Source of the DNA: Ectocarpus siliculosus
Lineage: Eukaryota; Sar; Phaeophyceae; Ectocarpales; Ectocarpaceae
NCBI GenBank assembly: GCA_000310025.1
Contig: FN648707.1
Location: 1,273,572 to 1,285,533 of the forward strand
Length of the DNA stretch: 11,962 nt
Direction: 5' to 3'
The notes beneath the pieces were generated by a model. It saw only the letters and a program-made list of their open reading frames with translations, ran no database searches and had not been told where the DNA came from. Position 1 is the stretch's first letter. Each line of letters begins with the position of its first letter. Below, one piece after another: positions 1 to 7,382 of this stretch. The position numbers and the translations under genes are program-made.

Positions 1-1
1 C

Positions 2-73
2 CCTGTACAAGCCCACCCCGTACAGCAACAACAGCAGCAGACATTGACCACCAGCCCTCCGCCGGAAACGCAG
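2..73 (+). CDS. Possible 5' exon, Q-rich, cut by window edge
   Basis: The frame starting at base 2 is open from the window edge and encodes a stretch with six consecutive glutamines (codons 23-40, CAG/CAA) followed by a T/P-rich piece ending PPPETQ. A donor CAG|GTGACA follows at 73/74, in phase 0. The first well-supported transposase exon also begins in phase 0, after the TAG|GTGTAC acceptor at 349/350, so the two could join directly across a 276-base intron. The same frame stays open to 226, and other frames between 90 and 160 also look partly coding, so other exon structures are possible. Low-complexity Q-rich N-termini are hard to judge without transcripts. Confidence 0.3.
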
Positions 74-349
74 GTGACAATGCCCGTAGTGTTGCACCCT
101 CATGCACGACGGGGAGGCTGCGATGGCATGGCTCAACGACGCCATGCATGTGTTGGTCTGGGTGTATCTACAAGAATTTTCATTCTGTGTGACTTGCCCG
201 CTGCATTCGCCTACTCGGTGCTGTAGTACAGTAATCCAGTTCGGGTATTTTTGTGCTCGATGCTCTAACATCCCACTGTGCTGTAGAATCGTCCACACCC
301 CGAAGCACGTGCAGCTGTCTAACCCGTCGTATTGCGGTTTGAAAACTAG

Positions 350-587
350 GTGTACTTTCCGGCTGTGTTAAAGGCGAAGCTGGAGGCAGTGCAGACGGAG
401 GGAAAGACGCTTGAAGACGTGGAGGAGGAGGTGGTGAGGTTGTGCGCCGGTGAAGGGGCGATCCTTTCTACCGCGAAGTCGACGAGGTGTCGCGACGGCG
501 CAACGGATCGTGTGGACATGAAGAAGCTGATTTGTACCCGAGGCGGGAAGAGCCGTCAACTGGAGTACGAAGCCAGTCTAGACACCG
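350..587 (+). CDS. Transposase exon: start of FAR1-like domain
   Basis: This exon encodes about 79 residues. It begins with a charged helix-like segment (LKAKLEAV, then LEDVEEEVVRL) and continues into the region that in FAR1 domains precedes the first zinc ligand. The first ligand is the Cys of LICTRGGKSR (codon 533-535). The donor ACCG|GTAAGC at 587/588 is close to consensus and leaves one base of a split codon. That base plus CA from the next exon gives Ala. An in-frame TAG immediately upstream of 350 shows the exon cannot extend left without splicing. The acceptor AACTAG|GTGTAC has only a modest pyrimidine tract, so the left boundary is less certain than the right. Confidence 0.75.
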
Positions 588-3500
588 GTAAGCGTTCCAT
601 CCGTGGCACTTGGGCATACTAGGAGAATGGTTGAGGCGACGAATACGGGGCGAGTCGCGGGCAAGCCTGTTGTTAGCATGCATGCTTCGGTGCAGGTGAA
701 TGCATGACACACCGCCGGTGACACACCGCCTATACTCCGTCTCCCATGTCGTTGCGTGTTGCAGCACCTGGGGTACAACGGCGGAACGTAAAGGGAAGCG
801 CGAGGACTGGTTGTCCGTTTGAGGTACGTAGCTGGTCTCCCGCGGAACATGTCTTGGTGCAGTGGACGGAGAAAGGGTCCAACAGGTGTCTGAGGTCTTC
901 GAGCGTGAGATTGAAAAGATGTCCGAACTGCGTATTTAAAATTGGGGAGGGGTCGGTCGGGTGTCTTGTGATCCATGATCCATGTTGTGATCCATTACAC
1001 ACACACGTATCCCACGTATCCATCGTTTAATTATTCCTCTTCTATCCTTGTTGTGGACCCACCGTTCCGTTATTTCAGGTTAGCGTCCGGCACGCGAAGT
1101 CCCACAGGTGGCCCAGGATTAGCAACATGAAGCTCACGCACAACCACAGCGTCGACCGCAAGGCCATCGACGTCAAGCTTCGCCTCGCATCAAAACTAAC
1201 GGAGGAGCAGCTGGGTCAAGTGAAACAGATGACAAGTGAGAAGATTGAACTCGTTGGAGTAGGTCTACAGTGGCTCCCGTCGTGTCCCACGGTTTGTCAT
1301 GGTTGGTAGTCATGATGCCGCATGACGAACGGCCCTTGAAGCGTGGTACTGCTGTCGCCTCCACATTGTTACCCTGTTTGTCTGTGACACGCCACATATT
1401 TTTGTGCTCCCGGCTCTCCCATACGGCGCAGGTCATGGGATGAAGCCAAAAGAGGTGACAAAAGCAATGAAGGCGTTGCACGAGGACAGCGACATCGACA
1501 TCAACAAGCGCGCGGTGCAGAACGCGGCTGCCACTGTGCACGGGGCGGAGAAGCCGAGAGATGCCGCCGATGCGTACGAAGAGGTGTGTCCATGTGTCCG
1601 TTGAGACTGTTGCCTCTCTTGTTTGTGTGTGGGATGTTGGGTTTGCTCAAGGCGGTAACCGGGCGACAAGACACATACGATCGCAGGTGACAACCGGGAG
1701 AATATATGCCCCATGACACCAAACCAAGAAATGTTGGAAGTAAAAAATGTGTGCCGTGCCGTCGTCGTGGTTTTGCGCTGATGCCCTCGATGTTTCCGGG
1801 CGCTTAACATGTTGCAATTTCAGGTCATGGCCGCGACGGCCGACGGCGGAGTGTGCGAGATCAAGATAGATGACAGCGGCCGCCTGACGCACATCTGGTG
1901 GCAAACGAGAGAGCAGGTAGGTCGCTGGTCGTTGTGCCCCATACGAATATTCCCCAGCCGGAAGGTTTGCTTTCATTTTAGCATCTCGCACGTACCGCTT
2001 GGCCGTCCGCAAATGTAGGACGTCTGACCGAAAGCAGGCCGTAGGCAAGGGTGGGGGTGCGTTGTGACGCGTCCAACACACGTCACACCCACAATTAAGT
2101 GCTCTCGATCCCCTTCGACGTCATGCTCCGAATACGCAGGTGGCGCTTTGGAATCGGTACGGTCACGTTGCGCTCTACGACGACACCGCCGTCAAGAACA
2201 GATACCGGATGCCCCTCGGTGTGCTCGCTGTCATCGATTCGGAGTATCGGACGCGGATCGTCGGCCAAAGCATAACGGCGGACACCACAACGGACACTTT
2301 CCTGTGGATGTTGAGGAGTGCGTTGGAGTCTCGCGGGGGGAAGCAGCCGGATATCTTCATCCAGGACGCGGACGCGGCGATGACGGCGGCGGTGCGAGAG
2401 GTGTTCCCGGACGCGCTGGCGAGGCGCTGTTTATGGCACCTCAACCAGAACATCATCAAGGCCCTCGCTAAAGTCCTTGGTGGGGACATGAAGGTGCGCT
2501 CTACTGTGTGAGTTGGCGTGGTTAGTCTGCCCACTCTAGCCCCCTCCCCCACTCCCGCTTGTATCCCCTGTGCGAGTTGGTGCGTTGTCATGGATCAGTG
2601 GCGTTGTCGTCTACTTGGAAGAGTGATATCCAGCGTCTTTGCGTAGACCGTGATGCGGAGACGGCCTCGGCTTCGACGGAAACATACCTCACGACGTCCA
2701 GTGCACACAGAAAAAGCAGCAGCAGCAGCAGGTTGTAAGCATCAATGGTATGTCGCTGAGTTTTTTCAACCCTCTCCTCGTCTCGCCTTAGCGCTAACGA
2801 AGTGTACGGGGTTGTTGGTGGCAGTCAATCGTACAGACCGGTAGCCCATCGCCCAGGCCCCAACTCACGCAACACCCACCCGGCCCACGTCGTTTGTGTT
2901 TTCCGCAGCCTTTCATGGACGAGTTCAGGTGTGTGCGTCAGCAGCTGTCATTGGCGAAGTTCGAACGGAAGTTCAACGCCCTCATCGAAAAGTACCCGAA
3001 GGCGGAGAAGTACATGCGAGTGGTATATGACGACCGCGCACGGTGGGCGGAATATGTGTCGCCCCTGGTGTTCTCCGTGGGTTCGTGGACGACATCAAGA
3101 GTTGAAGGTGCGTTTATGCGTCATCTGCCATGAGCTTTTTTGTTCGAGAACGACAGCGCATATAGTGTTGTCGTTGTTTTTGGGAGTTTTTCTACGTCTG
3201 TAGGGGTTTGGGGCGGCTATCTTCCTTGCCCCCTATTTACTATGCCATTGGTGAGTGCTTCTGGACGAATTTATCGTACGCCGTCAGTGAATGACCAGTA
3301 AACAACTCCCTACATGACGCTAATGTTTACGACCTCTTCGAAACATGTGGCTGTTGTCCGGCCCCAGTTGTTCGGGATTGATGTACTTGGTCGGTGCACT
3401 GCGATCGTCCGGCTCACGTGTACATACATCTGTGGCGATGGGTGCGTCAAGTCATAGGCTTCTCTTTCAGTCGTTTGGCGTACTGCGACTTCGACGATGT

Positions 3501-4566
3501 CTGATGACACCAATCACTAACCTACGGTTTGGTTTGTGTGTCGCTTCTTGCGTGTTTGTCCGCCGCACACACAACAGGCCAAAACGCCCTCATCAGGGAT
3601 AAGTGCAACTCGCGCTCCTCGCTTTTGGACGTGGCGAAGTACTTTTCGGGCATCATCTGTTCCCAGAAGGATGCCGCCATGCTGCGTGACGCCATCGACC
3701 ATCTGCCGCCCAATCGGATGGCGGCTCCACCAGCGACCGCTTTCAAAAGTGTGCTCGAGTCCTGCGAGTTCTCCATCGCGGGCTGGCCGCGGCGGTTCAT
3801 GGAGCAAGAGATGACCGCGGCCATCACGTTTTGCCAGATGGGTGGTGGGGAGGTGGATGGACCAGAACGCGCGGCAGCTTTGGGACGCACGTTCGAGTAC
3901 ATCGAGGACAAGCTTTGCGACGTCATCTACGTCTTCGGGATTCACGAGCAGCGTGATGACAAGGCCTTCGACTACCTTGTCTTGCTCTTTTCCGACGGTA
4001 GTCATCTCTGCCAGTGCCGCACACTCCAAACTCTCGGGCTATTTTGTCGCCACGTGTGGGCGGCGATGATGTACAGCCCCCGATTCAGATTCCACGTAGG
4101 CCTCCTGCACGAGCACTGGCTGACGGAAAATGCGAGGGGAACACCGCAGCAGGACTGGCCGGATGTCGCCCGCCCTCGATGGGTGGTATCCAACCGCCAC
4201 GCTGCGGGAGAAGTGGACGGGGCGGCGGGAGAGGGAGAGGGAGAGGGGGTGGGGGGATGCAGCGGGAGGTGGAAGTCTTTCGTTGGGAGCAGCCAGACGG
4301 TGCAGACGGTCCTGTTGGACTTGAAGGAGAAGGGGCCCACGGACCAGGATAGACAAGTGTTGTACGCCGACGTAACGAAGAAGCTCGGGCAAGCCGCGAG
4401 TATTTTGTCTGATCGCTTTTCACCGACAGTCGCCGTAGCCCTCGTGGACCAATTTCTGACGATGGTCAATGTGCAAGCAGGCGGGGTGGGAACTACAACC
4501 AACCACGGGAGGGCGGGGGGCGGCTCTTTTCATGGCCAACCCTGGAACTGTTCGCCTGCCCGCTAG
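350..4566 (+). CDS. Spliced FAR1-MULE-SWIM transposase-like gene
   Basis: My model joins exons 350-587, 765-823, 1079-1235, 1432-1583, 1824-1916, 2140-2493, 2909-3107 and 3578-4566. Every intron is GT-AG and donor and acceptor phases agree at all seven junctions (1,0,1,0,0,0,1), giving 747 codons including the TAG at 4564-4566. Numbering from the codon at 350, the product has a FAR1-like zinc domain (about residues 30-125), a linker, a MULE-type DDE core (about 234-420: D247/D248, D309, C330-x2-H333, E417) and a SWIM finger (562-576). This is the domain order of Mutator-like transposases and of plant FAR1/FHY3 factors derived from them. Family members bind DNA in the nucleus; transposases cut and join element ends. 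The triad looks intact, so activity is possible but unproven. The true start lies upstream: an in-frame TAG at 347-349 abuts the first exon. No start ATG, promoter or terminal inverted repeat was identified. The transposase identity is firm; individual splice sites are inferred. Confidence 0.85.
765..823 (+). CDS. Transposase micro-exon: second FAR1 Cys
   Basis: This 59-base exon is bounded by TTGCAG at 759-764 and a near-perfect donor GAG|GTACGT at 823/824. It encodes a basic segment (VQRRNVKGSARTG) followed by CPFE. The Cys at 812-814 is the second zinc ligand, in the GCPF context typical of FAR1 and related WRKY-GCM1 fingers. It enters in phase 1 and leaves in phase 0, matching both neighbours. 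On its own this exon is too short to call; the support comes from the motif and the phase agreement. Confidence 0.75.
1079..1235 (+). CDS. Transposase exon: HxH end of FAR1 domain
   Basis: The acceptor TTATTTCAG at 1070-1078 is strong. The exon reads VSVRHAKSHRWPR, then MKLTHNHSVD, supplying the HxH zinc ligands (codons 1139-1141 and 1145-1147) that close the FAR1-like finger. Tryptophan before the HxH is also usual in the family. It ends with a helical segment LTEEQLGQVKQMT and a split Ser codon at the donor A|GTGAGA (1235/1236, phase 1). Using this donor makes the text run KQMTSHGMKPKEV into the next exon, which resembles the helix-turn pattern that follows HxH in FAR1 transposases. A donor at 1262/1263 also fits the phase but is a weaker match to consensus. 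Confidence 0.75.
1432..1583 (+). CDS. Transposase exon: linker
   Basis: The exon follows GGCGCAG at 1425-1431 and ends at GAG|GTGTGT (1583/1584, phase 0). It encodes HGMKPKEVTKAMKAL, then a charged DSDID stretch, an alanine-rich segment and DAADAYEE. In FAR1/MULE proteins this position carries a small helical domain between the zinc finger and the catalytic core. No catalytic residues are expected. The split first codon takes its first base from the previous exon. Confidence 0.7.
1824..1916 (+). CDS. Transposase exon: strand leading into the catalytic core
   Basis: The exon is flanked by a good acceptor (CAATTTCAG, ending 1823) and a donor CAG|GTAGGT (1916/1917), both phase 0. It encodes VMAATADGG, then a short strand-like segment, and DSGRLTHIWWQTREQ. 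The RLTHIWW pattern corresponds to the conserved R-L-x-x-I-F-W motif that sits just before the first catalytic Asp in MULE transposases. Joined to the next exon it reads TREQ-VALWNRYGHV, giving the expected spacing to that Asp. Confidence 0.8.
2140..2493 (+). CDS. Transposase exon: MULE catalytic core (D, D, CxxH)
   Basis: This is the most diagnostic exon. It encodes YGHVALYDDTAVKNRY followed by RMPLGVLAVID, matching the D-x-T...N-x-Y-x-x-P-L signature around the first catalytic Asp (2179-2181 or 2182-2184; I cannot tell which of the two is the ligand). A Trp-containing segment TFLWML comes next. IFIQDADAAMTAAV then gives the second Asp (2365-2367), followed by VFPDALARRCLWHLNQN with the conserved CxxH (2428-2430 and 2437-2439). 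Boundaries are ATACGCAG|GTGG and AAG|GTGCGC, both phase 0. The length and motif spacing fit the Pfam MULE domain, as judged by eye. Confidence 0.92.
2494..2908 (+). other. Intron within the transposase core
   Basis: A 415-base intron with a moderate donor (GTGCGC) and acceptor TTTTCCGCAG. It contains a short CAG run at 2714-2731. One in-frame stretch at about 2616-2733 reads plausibly as protein, but I found no pair of splice sites around it that would keep the flanking exons in phase. Direct joining (GGDMK to PFMDEF) matches the family's usual spacing, so I treat the whole stretch as intron. Confidence 0.65.
2909..3107 (+). CDS. Transposase exon: catalytic Glu
   Basis: The exon encodes PFMDEFRCVRQQLS, then FERKFNALIEKYPKAEKYM, RARWAEYVSPLVFSVGS and TTSRVE. 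This follows the helical insertion pattern of MULE transposases (F-E...W/F...L...YP...Y, then W-A). It closes with the conserved TTSRVE, whose Glu (3104-3106) is the predicted third catalytic acid. The donor AAG|GTGCGT (3107/3108) leaves one base of the next Gly codon, in phase 1. Confidence 0.88.
3108..3577 (+). other. Last intron of the transposase gene
   Basis: A 470-base GT-rich intron between GTGCGT and the acceptor CACACAACAG (ending 3577). Short ORFs inside it have stops, no motifs and no phase-compatible splice sites that I could find. Nothing else is visible here. Confidence 0.7.
3578..4566 (+). CDS. Transposase terminal exon with SWIM zinc finger
   Basis: The exon completes the Gly codon split by the intron, reading TTSRVE-GQNALIRDKC, as expected after the catalytic Glu. 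About 140 residues later the segment LCQCRTLQTLGLFCRHVW gives a SWIM finger CxCx9CxH (4009-4053). Further on is a low-complexity Gly/Glu stretch (about 4204-4260), then a helical region (YADVTKKLGQAA, VAVALVDQFL) and a Gly/Thr-rich tail ending at TAG 4564-4566. An AATAAA at 4574-4579 lies directly after this stop. The overlapping frame that ends at 4654 has a basic, more family-like tail, so the true C-terminus may differ (see findings). Nucleotide preference within the exon is otherwise uniform. Confidence 0.88.
4229..4256 (+). repeat. Coding GGGAGA-type microsatellite
   Basis: A short purine repeat (GGGAGA repeated, then G-rich) inside the last transposase exon. In frame it encodes alternating Gly-Glu and then Gly/Val. 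It lies in a linker after the SWIM finger, where length changes would be tolerated as long as the frame is kept. Confidence 0.7.
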
Positions 4567-5153
4567 GACAAGTAATAAAAGACGACCTGGCGCTGTAGAA
4601 AGATACACAAGAGGGGGTAGCAAGAGAGCCGCGACTTCGGGGTCCCAACTCTAGTTTCGGTGTTGCATTCTTGGGGTACGTGAGTAGCGGTACGCGGCCC
4701 TAGGTTTACGACGTCACCCGGGCATATGCCTGAACGATGTTTTGTCCCCGGCGGCAGGTCAAGGCTCGGTGTGTTGTTTATTTTTCGCTTCCGCGTTTTT
4801 GCGCCGATCGCCGTCTATGATGTTGTCGTTTTTGTGTTTGTATGTCTATTTGGTTGTTGCGGTGTAGCGTTCCATGGGACCATCTGGTTCCTGTCCTGTT
4901 TTTATTTCGTTTGTTCCAGTTCCTTTTCTTTCTTTCTTCGTCCGCCCCCTTTTTTGCCGTGTTGGGGTCATATCCAGGCCCTTTCTTTTTTTGGTGGGGG
5001 TCAGTCTATCATGAAATCGCTCTTGGATGTTGTTTTTTCTGGGTTATTTTTTCTGCCTCTATCTGTGCTTGTCGGCCTGTGTGCTCTGCGAAGAAAACCG
5101 TGTGAGCCGCGTCTCGAGTTTGTTGAGCGGGCCTGCGATGTGCGAACTAAACG
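4567..5153 (+). other. GT-rich 3' UTR-like stretch
   Basis: Downstream of the transposase stop the + strand becomes rich in T and G (runs such as TTGTCGTTTTTGTGTTTG), like the introns of that gene. AATAAA occurs at 4574-4579. The long open frame across 4726-5181 gives an F/C/V-rich peptide that looks like translated low-complexity sequence. I read this as 3' UTR followed by intergenic DNA. The poly(A) site cannot be placed. Confidence 0.45.
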
Positions 5154-5363
5154 ATGCCTACAGATTTTGACGGCCCCATGATGACTGACATCCATCACGG
5201 CAGCACCGTGCAGCAGGTTATATCTACCAAATACTGCTGTCTGTATGCTGCGACAAAATCTACAGCAACAATTGCTTACAGCAGCAGCACAGCACAACAA
5301 CAGCAGCAGCAGCACCACACGAACAACACCACCAGCAGCAGCAGCAGCACCACATGCGGATAG
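5154..5363 (+). CDS. Weak small ORF with Q/N/S-rich tail
   Basis: An ATG at 5154 opens a 69-codon frame. It begins MPTDFDGPMMTDIHHG, acidic and ordinary-looking, and ends in a run of Gln, Asn, Ser and Thr encoded by the CAG/CAA/CAC tract. It could be a first exon (a weak donor CAG|GTTATA lies near 5217) or simply an open frame through a repeat. I do not recognise it and no domain is visible. Confidence 0.15.
   Translation: MPTDFDGPMMTDIHHGSTVQQVISTKYCCLYAATKSTATIAYSSSTAQQQQQQHHTNNTTSSSSSTTCG
5279..5350 (+). repeat. Interrupted CAG/CAA/CAC tract
   Basis: About 70 bases of mostly CAG and AAC/ACC triplets, with a pure (CAG)5 at 5333-5347. The composition is almost free of T on the + strand. 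It is the longest of the trinucleotide tracts in the window, but interrupted. Confidence 0.85.
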
Positions 5364-6505
5364 ACACACAGAGAGAGAGACGAGCACTTCTCTAAGTACG
5401 GGGCGTTGTGTGTCGTCGTGTCCTCTTGTTCCTCTGAGGCCTAGCGTCTCCTGGGCATCCCGGGTGCGAAGGGTGGCCTTGGCGTGATATGTGCCAGTAT
5501 GGCGTATGGACTGTTGGGGTTGTTGCTGCAGACGAGAGCTCTGCTTCCGAAGACAACGGGCGTTAGATCCAGGCTCCGAGATAATTTTGAATCTGAGAGA
5601 GAGAGAGGAGAACCTCTTCGGGGACGCTCCGGGCGGTTTCCCGGGGTTTCGATCCGTCTGGATGTTTGGACTGTGGTTCTCTTTTATAATCCATGGATTG
5701 CAAATATTCGCGCCCGCAAGAATGAGCATGGGTTGTGGTACAGAACCCGCCCGCCCGCACTTACGAACCTCTATTATTAATAATAGCTTCGGCCGAGGCT
5801 GCGTGTTCCTAGGGTCGTGCTTCGAATGGTCGCTATAAAGGTTCTAGGGTATGGCTTCTTAACCTAGCTCACAAATGGTGCTCAAGTTGTTGAATACTGG
5901 TGCGTTGGACGACTCGTTCGTGATTCCTGCTTCGTATTCTACGTCAACACCAATACGACGACCAGCGGGTCGAAGGTGTCAAACCCAGCGGTGTCAAACG
6001 CTGTGTTCCGTGGCTGTAATATACATACTGCGGAACAATAGGTAGGTGCCAAGATGTAAGATTGGGTTCTTTGATGCTTTGAGATTCGTGGGGGACATGA
6101 CTTGGGGGGCGTTTACTGGGAACAAGCCTGTACGGGTACGGTACGGAAAAACCGCGAGCTGCGGTTCTGACTTGTGGGAAACTCCAATCCGAATCAAAGC
6201 TTCGAGAGTACCTGGTATCGGGATAATGTAAAAATGGTAGGCTTCCTGTGTGTAATTATTTTTCCTAATAAAGGTAGGCGGAGATCTGGGGGAAGAATGG
6301 AAGAAACACAACATCGTCAGGGACAAGGGCAGAGCACACTGCTGCTTGTGTTTTCTACGTTTACCGGAAAACTTAAAATGCCAACATGAGTATCATGACA
6401 CACGAAACCGGCTGGCCTGTAGCCTGTAGTTGTGAGACTCCCGTTCGGTAGGGGGGGCGGGGATGCCCGAACAGCCCTACAGCGTGCAGGGGCCGATGTC
6501 ATCAC
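5364..6505. other. No supported gene
   Basis: Only short or atypical open frames occur on both strands. Visible items are a short GA run near 5595-5610, paired palindromes at 5771-5800, a 10-base direct repeat GGTGTCAAAC at 5975-5984 and 5990-5999, and AATAAA at 6267-6272. The stretch 6040-6230 is open for 61 codons on the + strand (GFFDALRFVGDMTW region) but lacks an upstream ATG and recognisable motifs. Confidence 0.5.
5771..5800. repeat. Two abutting palindromes
   Basis: CTATTATTAATAATAG (5771-5786) is a perfect 16-base palindrome. It runs into AGCTTCGGCCGAGGCT (5785-5800), which is self-complementary except for one T-G pair. As RNA the second could fold as a hairpin, and together they form an AT-rich/GC-rich inverted structure. 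Function unknown. Confidence 0.6.
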
Positions 6506-6853
6506 ATGTCTGCATGCGCTTGGAACCAAAGCGCCATCTTTCAAACTTGGACTCTTACTGCTGCACAGAGAAACAAATTGATTTGTGTTCTGCTGCGTAA
6601 TAAAAAGCAAGCGAGGGCCGTGGTCCGGGAAATCGACGTCAAATCTTCTGATCTATGCATACAGCAACAAAGAGTCCGCTTCCGAGTCTGCTCTCATCAG
6701 GAAATTGATGCTTGGTTGCATTTGACCGCGGCGCTCATGCATCCAGCATCACACAGCAGCAGCAGCAGCAGCAGCAGCAGCATCGGACAGAAGCAGAAGC
6801 ACACTTTGTTCGCCCACCACTCTACACACTGCTGCATCACACTGGCAAGCTAG
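6506..6853 (+). CDS. Weak ORF with poly-Ser tract
   Basis: An ATG at 6506 opens 115 codons, beginning MSACAWNQSAIFQTW and containing a moderately charged middle (NKKQARAVVREIDVK). A run of nine serines encoded by the AGC repeat follows. It ends at TAG 6851-6853. I recognise no domain. An ORF of this length can occur by chance in 12 kb, and the repeat removes stops, so this is only a candidate. Confidence 0.2.
   Translation: MSACAWNQSAIFQTWTLTAAQRNKLICVLLRNKKQARAVVREIDVKSSDLCIQQQRVRFRVCSHQEIDAWLHLTAALMHPASHSSSSSSSSSIGQKQKHTLFAHHSTHCCITLAS
6754..6782 (+). repeat. (CAG)n microsatellite, nine copies
   Basis: Nine uninterrupted CAG triplets followed by CA. On the + strand the open frame reads them as serine (AGC); on the - strand they are CTG/TGC/GCT. 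It is the purest triplet run in the window and a likely polymorphic locus. Confidence 0.9.
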
Positions 6854-7267
6854 TAGGCCGTGTGTGAGATAAAGGATGAGCTGTCTGTAGCATGTGGTTG
6901 TCTGCCGACTGTAAGGGGACTGGTGTTCTGGTGTTCCATGACTGCTGCTGCTGTTTACTTCCTGCTACCAACGTGTTCCGAGAGAGAGAGCACGAGTAAA
7001 GTATGTACACAGCAGCAGTTGGAGGCTGAGGAAGAGTGTAACATATTTCTCTGAGATCGACAATCAGCCAACAAACTAATAACCAGACGTGAGCTCCAAC
7101 GACGGAACACGACTCTAGAAGGTCGTCTTGCCTTGCAGCACTGCTGCCTATGTTGTACGCTGGTGCATCCTAAAAGACTGCTGCTGTGTAGTGTGCCCGC
7201 AGGGGCCGCGCCCCACAGGTAAGGTTCCGAGAAACGCGACTCCACACACGAAGTTTAAGTTTCGTAC
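6854..7267. other. No supported gene; possible intron of the - strand secreted-protein gene
   Basis: If the - strand first exon at 7382-7268 is real, this stretch is the start of its first intron. It contains short CTG/CAG triplet runs on both strands (about 6941-6953, 7008-7018, 7179-7189) and no convincing exon. A phase-1 acceptor followed by a long open frame was not found by eye. Confidence 0.35.
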
Positions 7268-7382
7268 CTTCTTCGACCGTCTCTCCGGATAGTAGTTGCC
7301 CCACGGCATGCTGCTCAGCCAGCAGCAGCAGCAGCAGCAGCCCCCCCAGCGAGAGGGAAGCGCATTCTAGAAGCCGCTTCAT
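7268..7382 (-). CDS. Putative first exon of a secreted or membrane protein
   Basis: Reading the - strand, ATG at 7382-7380 follows in-frame TAG (7394-7392) and TAA (7391-7389), with A at position -3, so the start is well defined if this is transcribed. The first 28 residues form a textbook signal peptide. It has basic MKR and a hydrophobic core ending in seven consecutive leucines (CTG codons of the repeat at 7320-7340). A polar EQH follows, then AVG|Q, fitting a signal-peptidase site. The exon ends ...GETVEEG with a donor GAAG|GTACGA at 7268/7267, phase 1. The mature protein would lie at lower coordinates, convergent with the transposase gene, but I could not find its next exon. Poly-Leu from a CTG run can arise by accident, so the call rests on the combination of features. 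Confidence 0.35.
7320..7340 (+). repeat. (CAG)7 run followed by C7
   Basis: Seven CAG triplets on the + strand (CTG on the - strand), then seven C's (7341-7347). On the - strand the run encodes the leucine core of the putative signal peptide described at 7268-7382. Confidence 0.9.

Noticed and set aside
2616-2733. Possible extra cassette exon inside the 2494-2908 intron
   Set aside because: The frame reads plausibly but no acceptor/donor pair keeps the phase-0 neighbours in frame, and direct joining already matches family spacing.
4726-5181. 151-codon + strand open frame rich in Phe, Val and Cys
   Set aside because: It resembles a multi-pass membrane protein only because the DNA is T/G-rich. 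It sits right after the transposase stop and fits a 3' UTR better.
5001-5729. 242-codon open frame on the - strand
   Set aside because: It runs through the CAG/CAA tract, giving poly-Ala/Leu/Cys blocks, and through the GT-rich region. The rest has no motif or consistent composition. The repeat removes stop codons, so the length is not evidence of coding.
6046-6231. 61-codon + strand frame containing GFFDALRFVGDMTW
   Set aside because: No in-frame ATG near its start, no clear splice sites and no recognised domain. The overlapping - strand frame (5994-6326) is longer and equally unremarkable.
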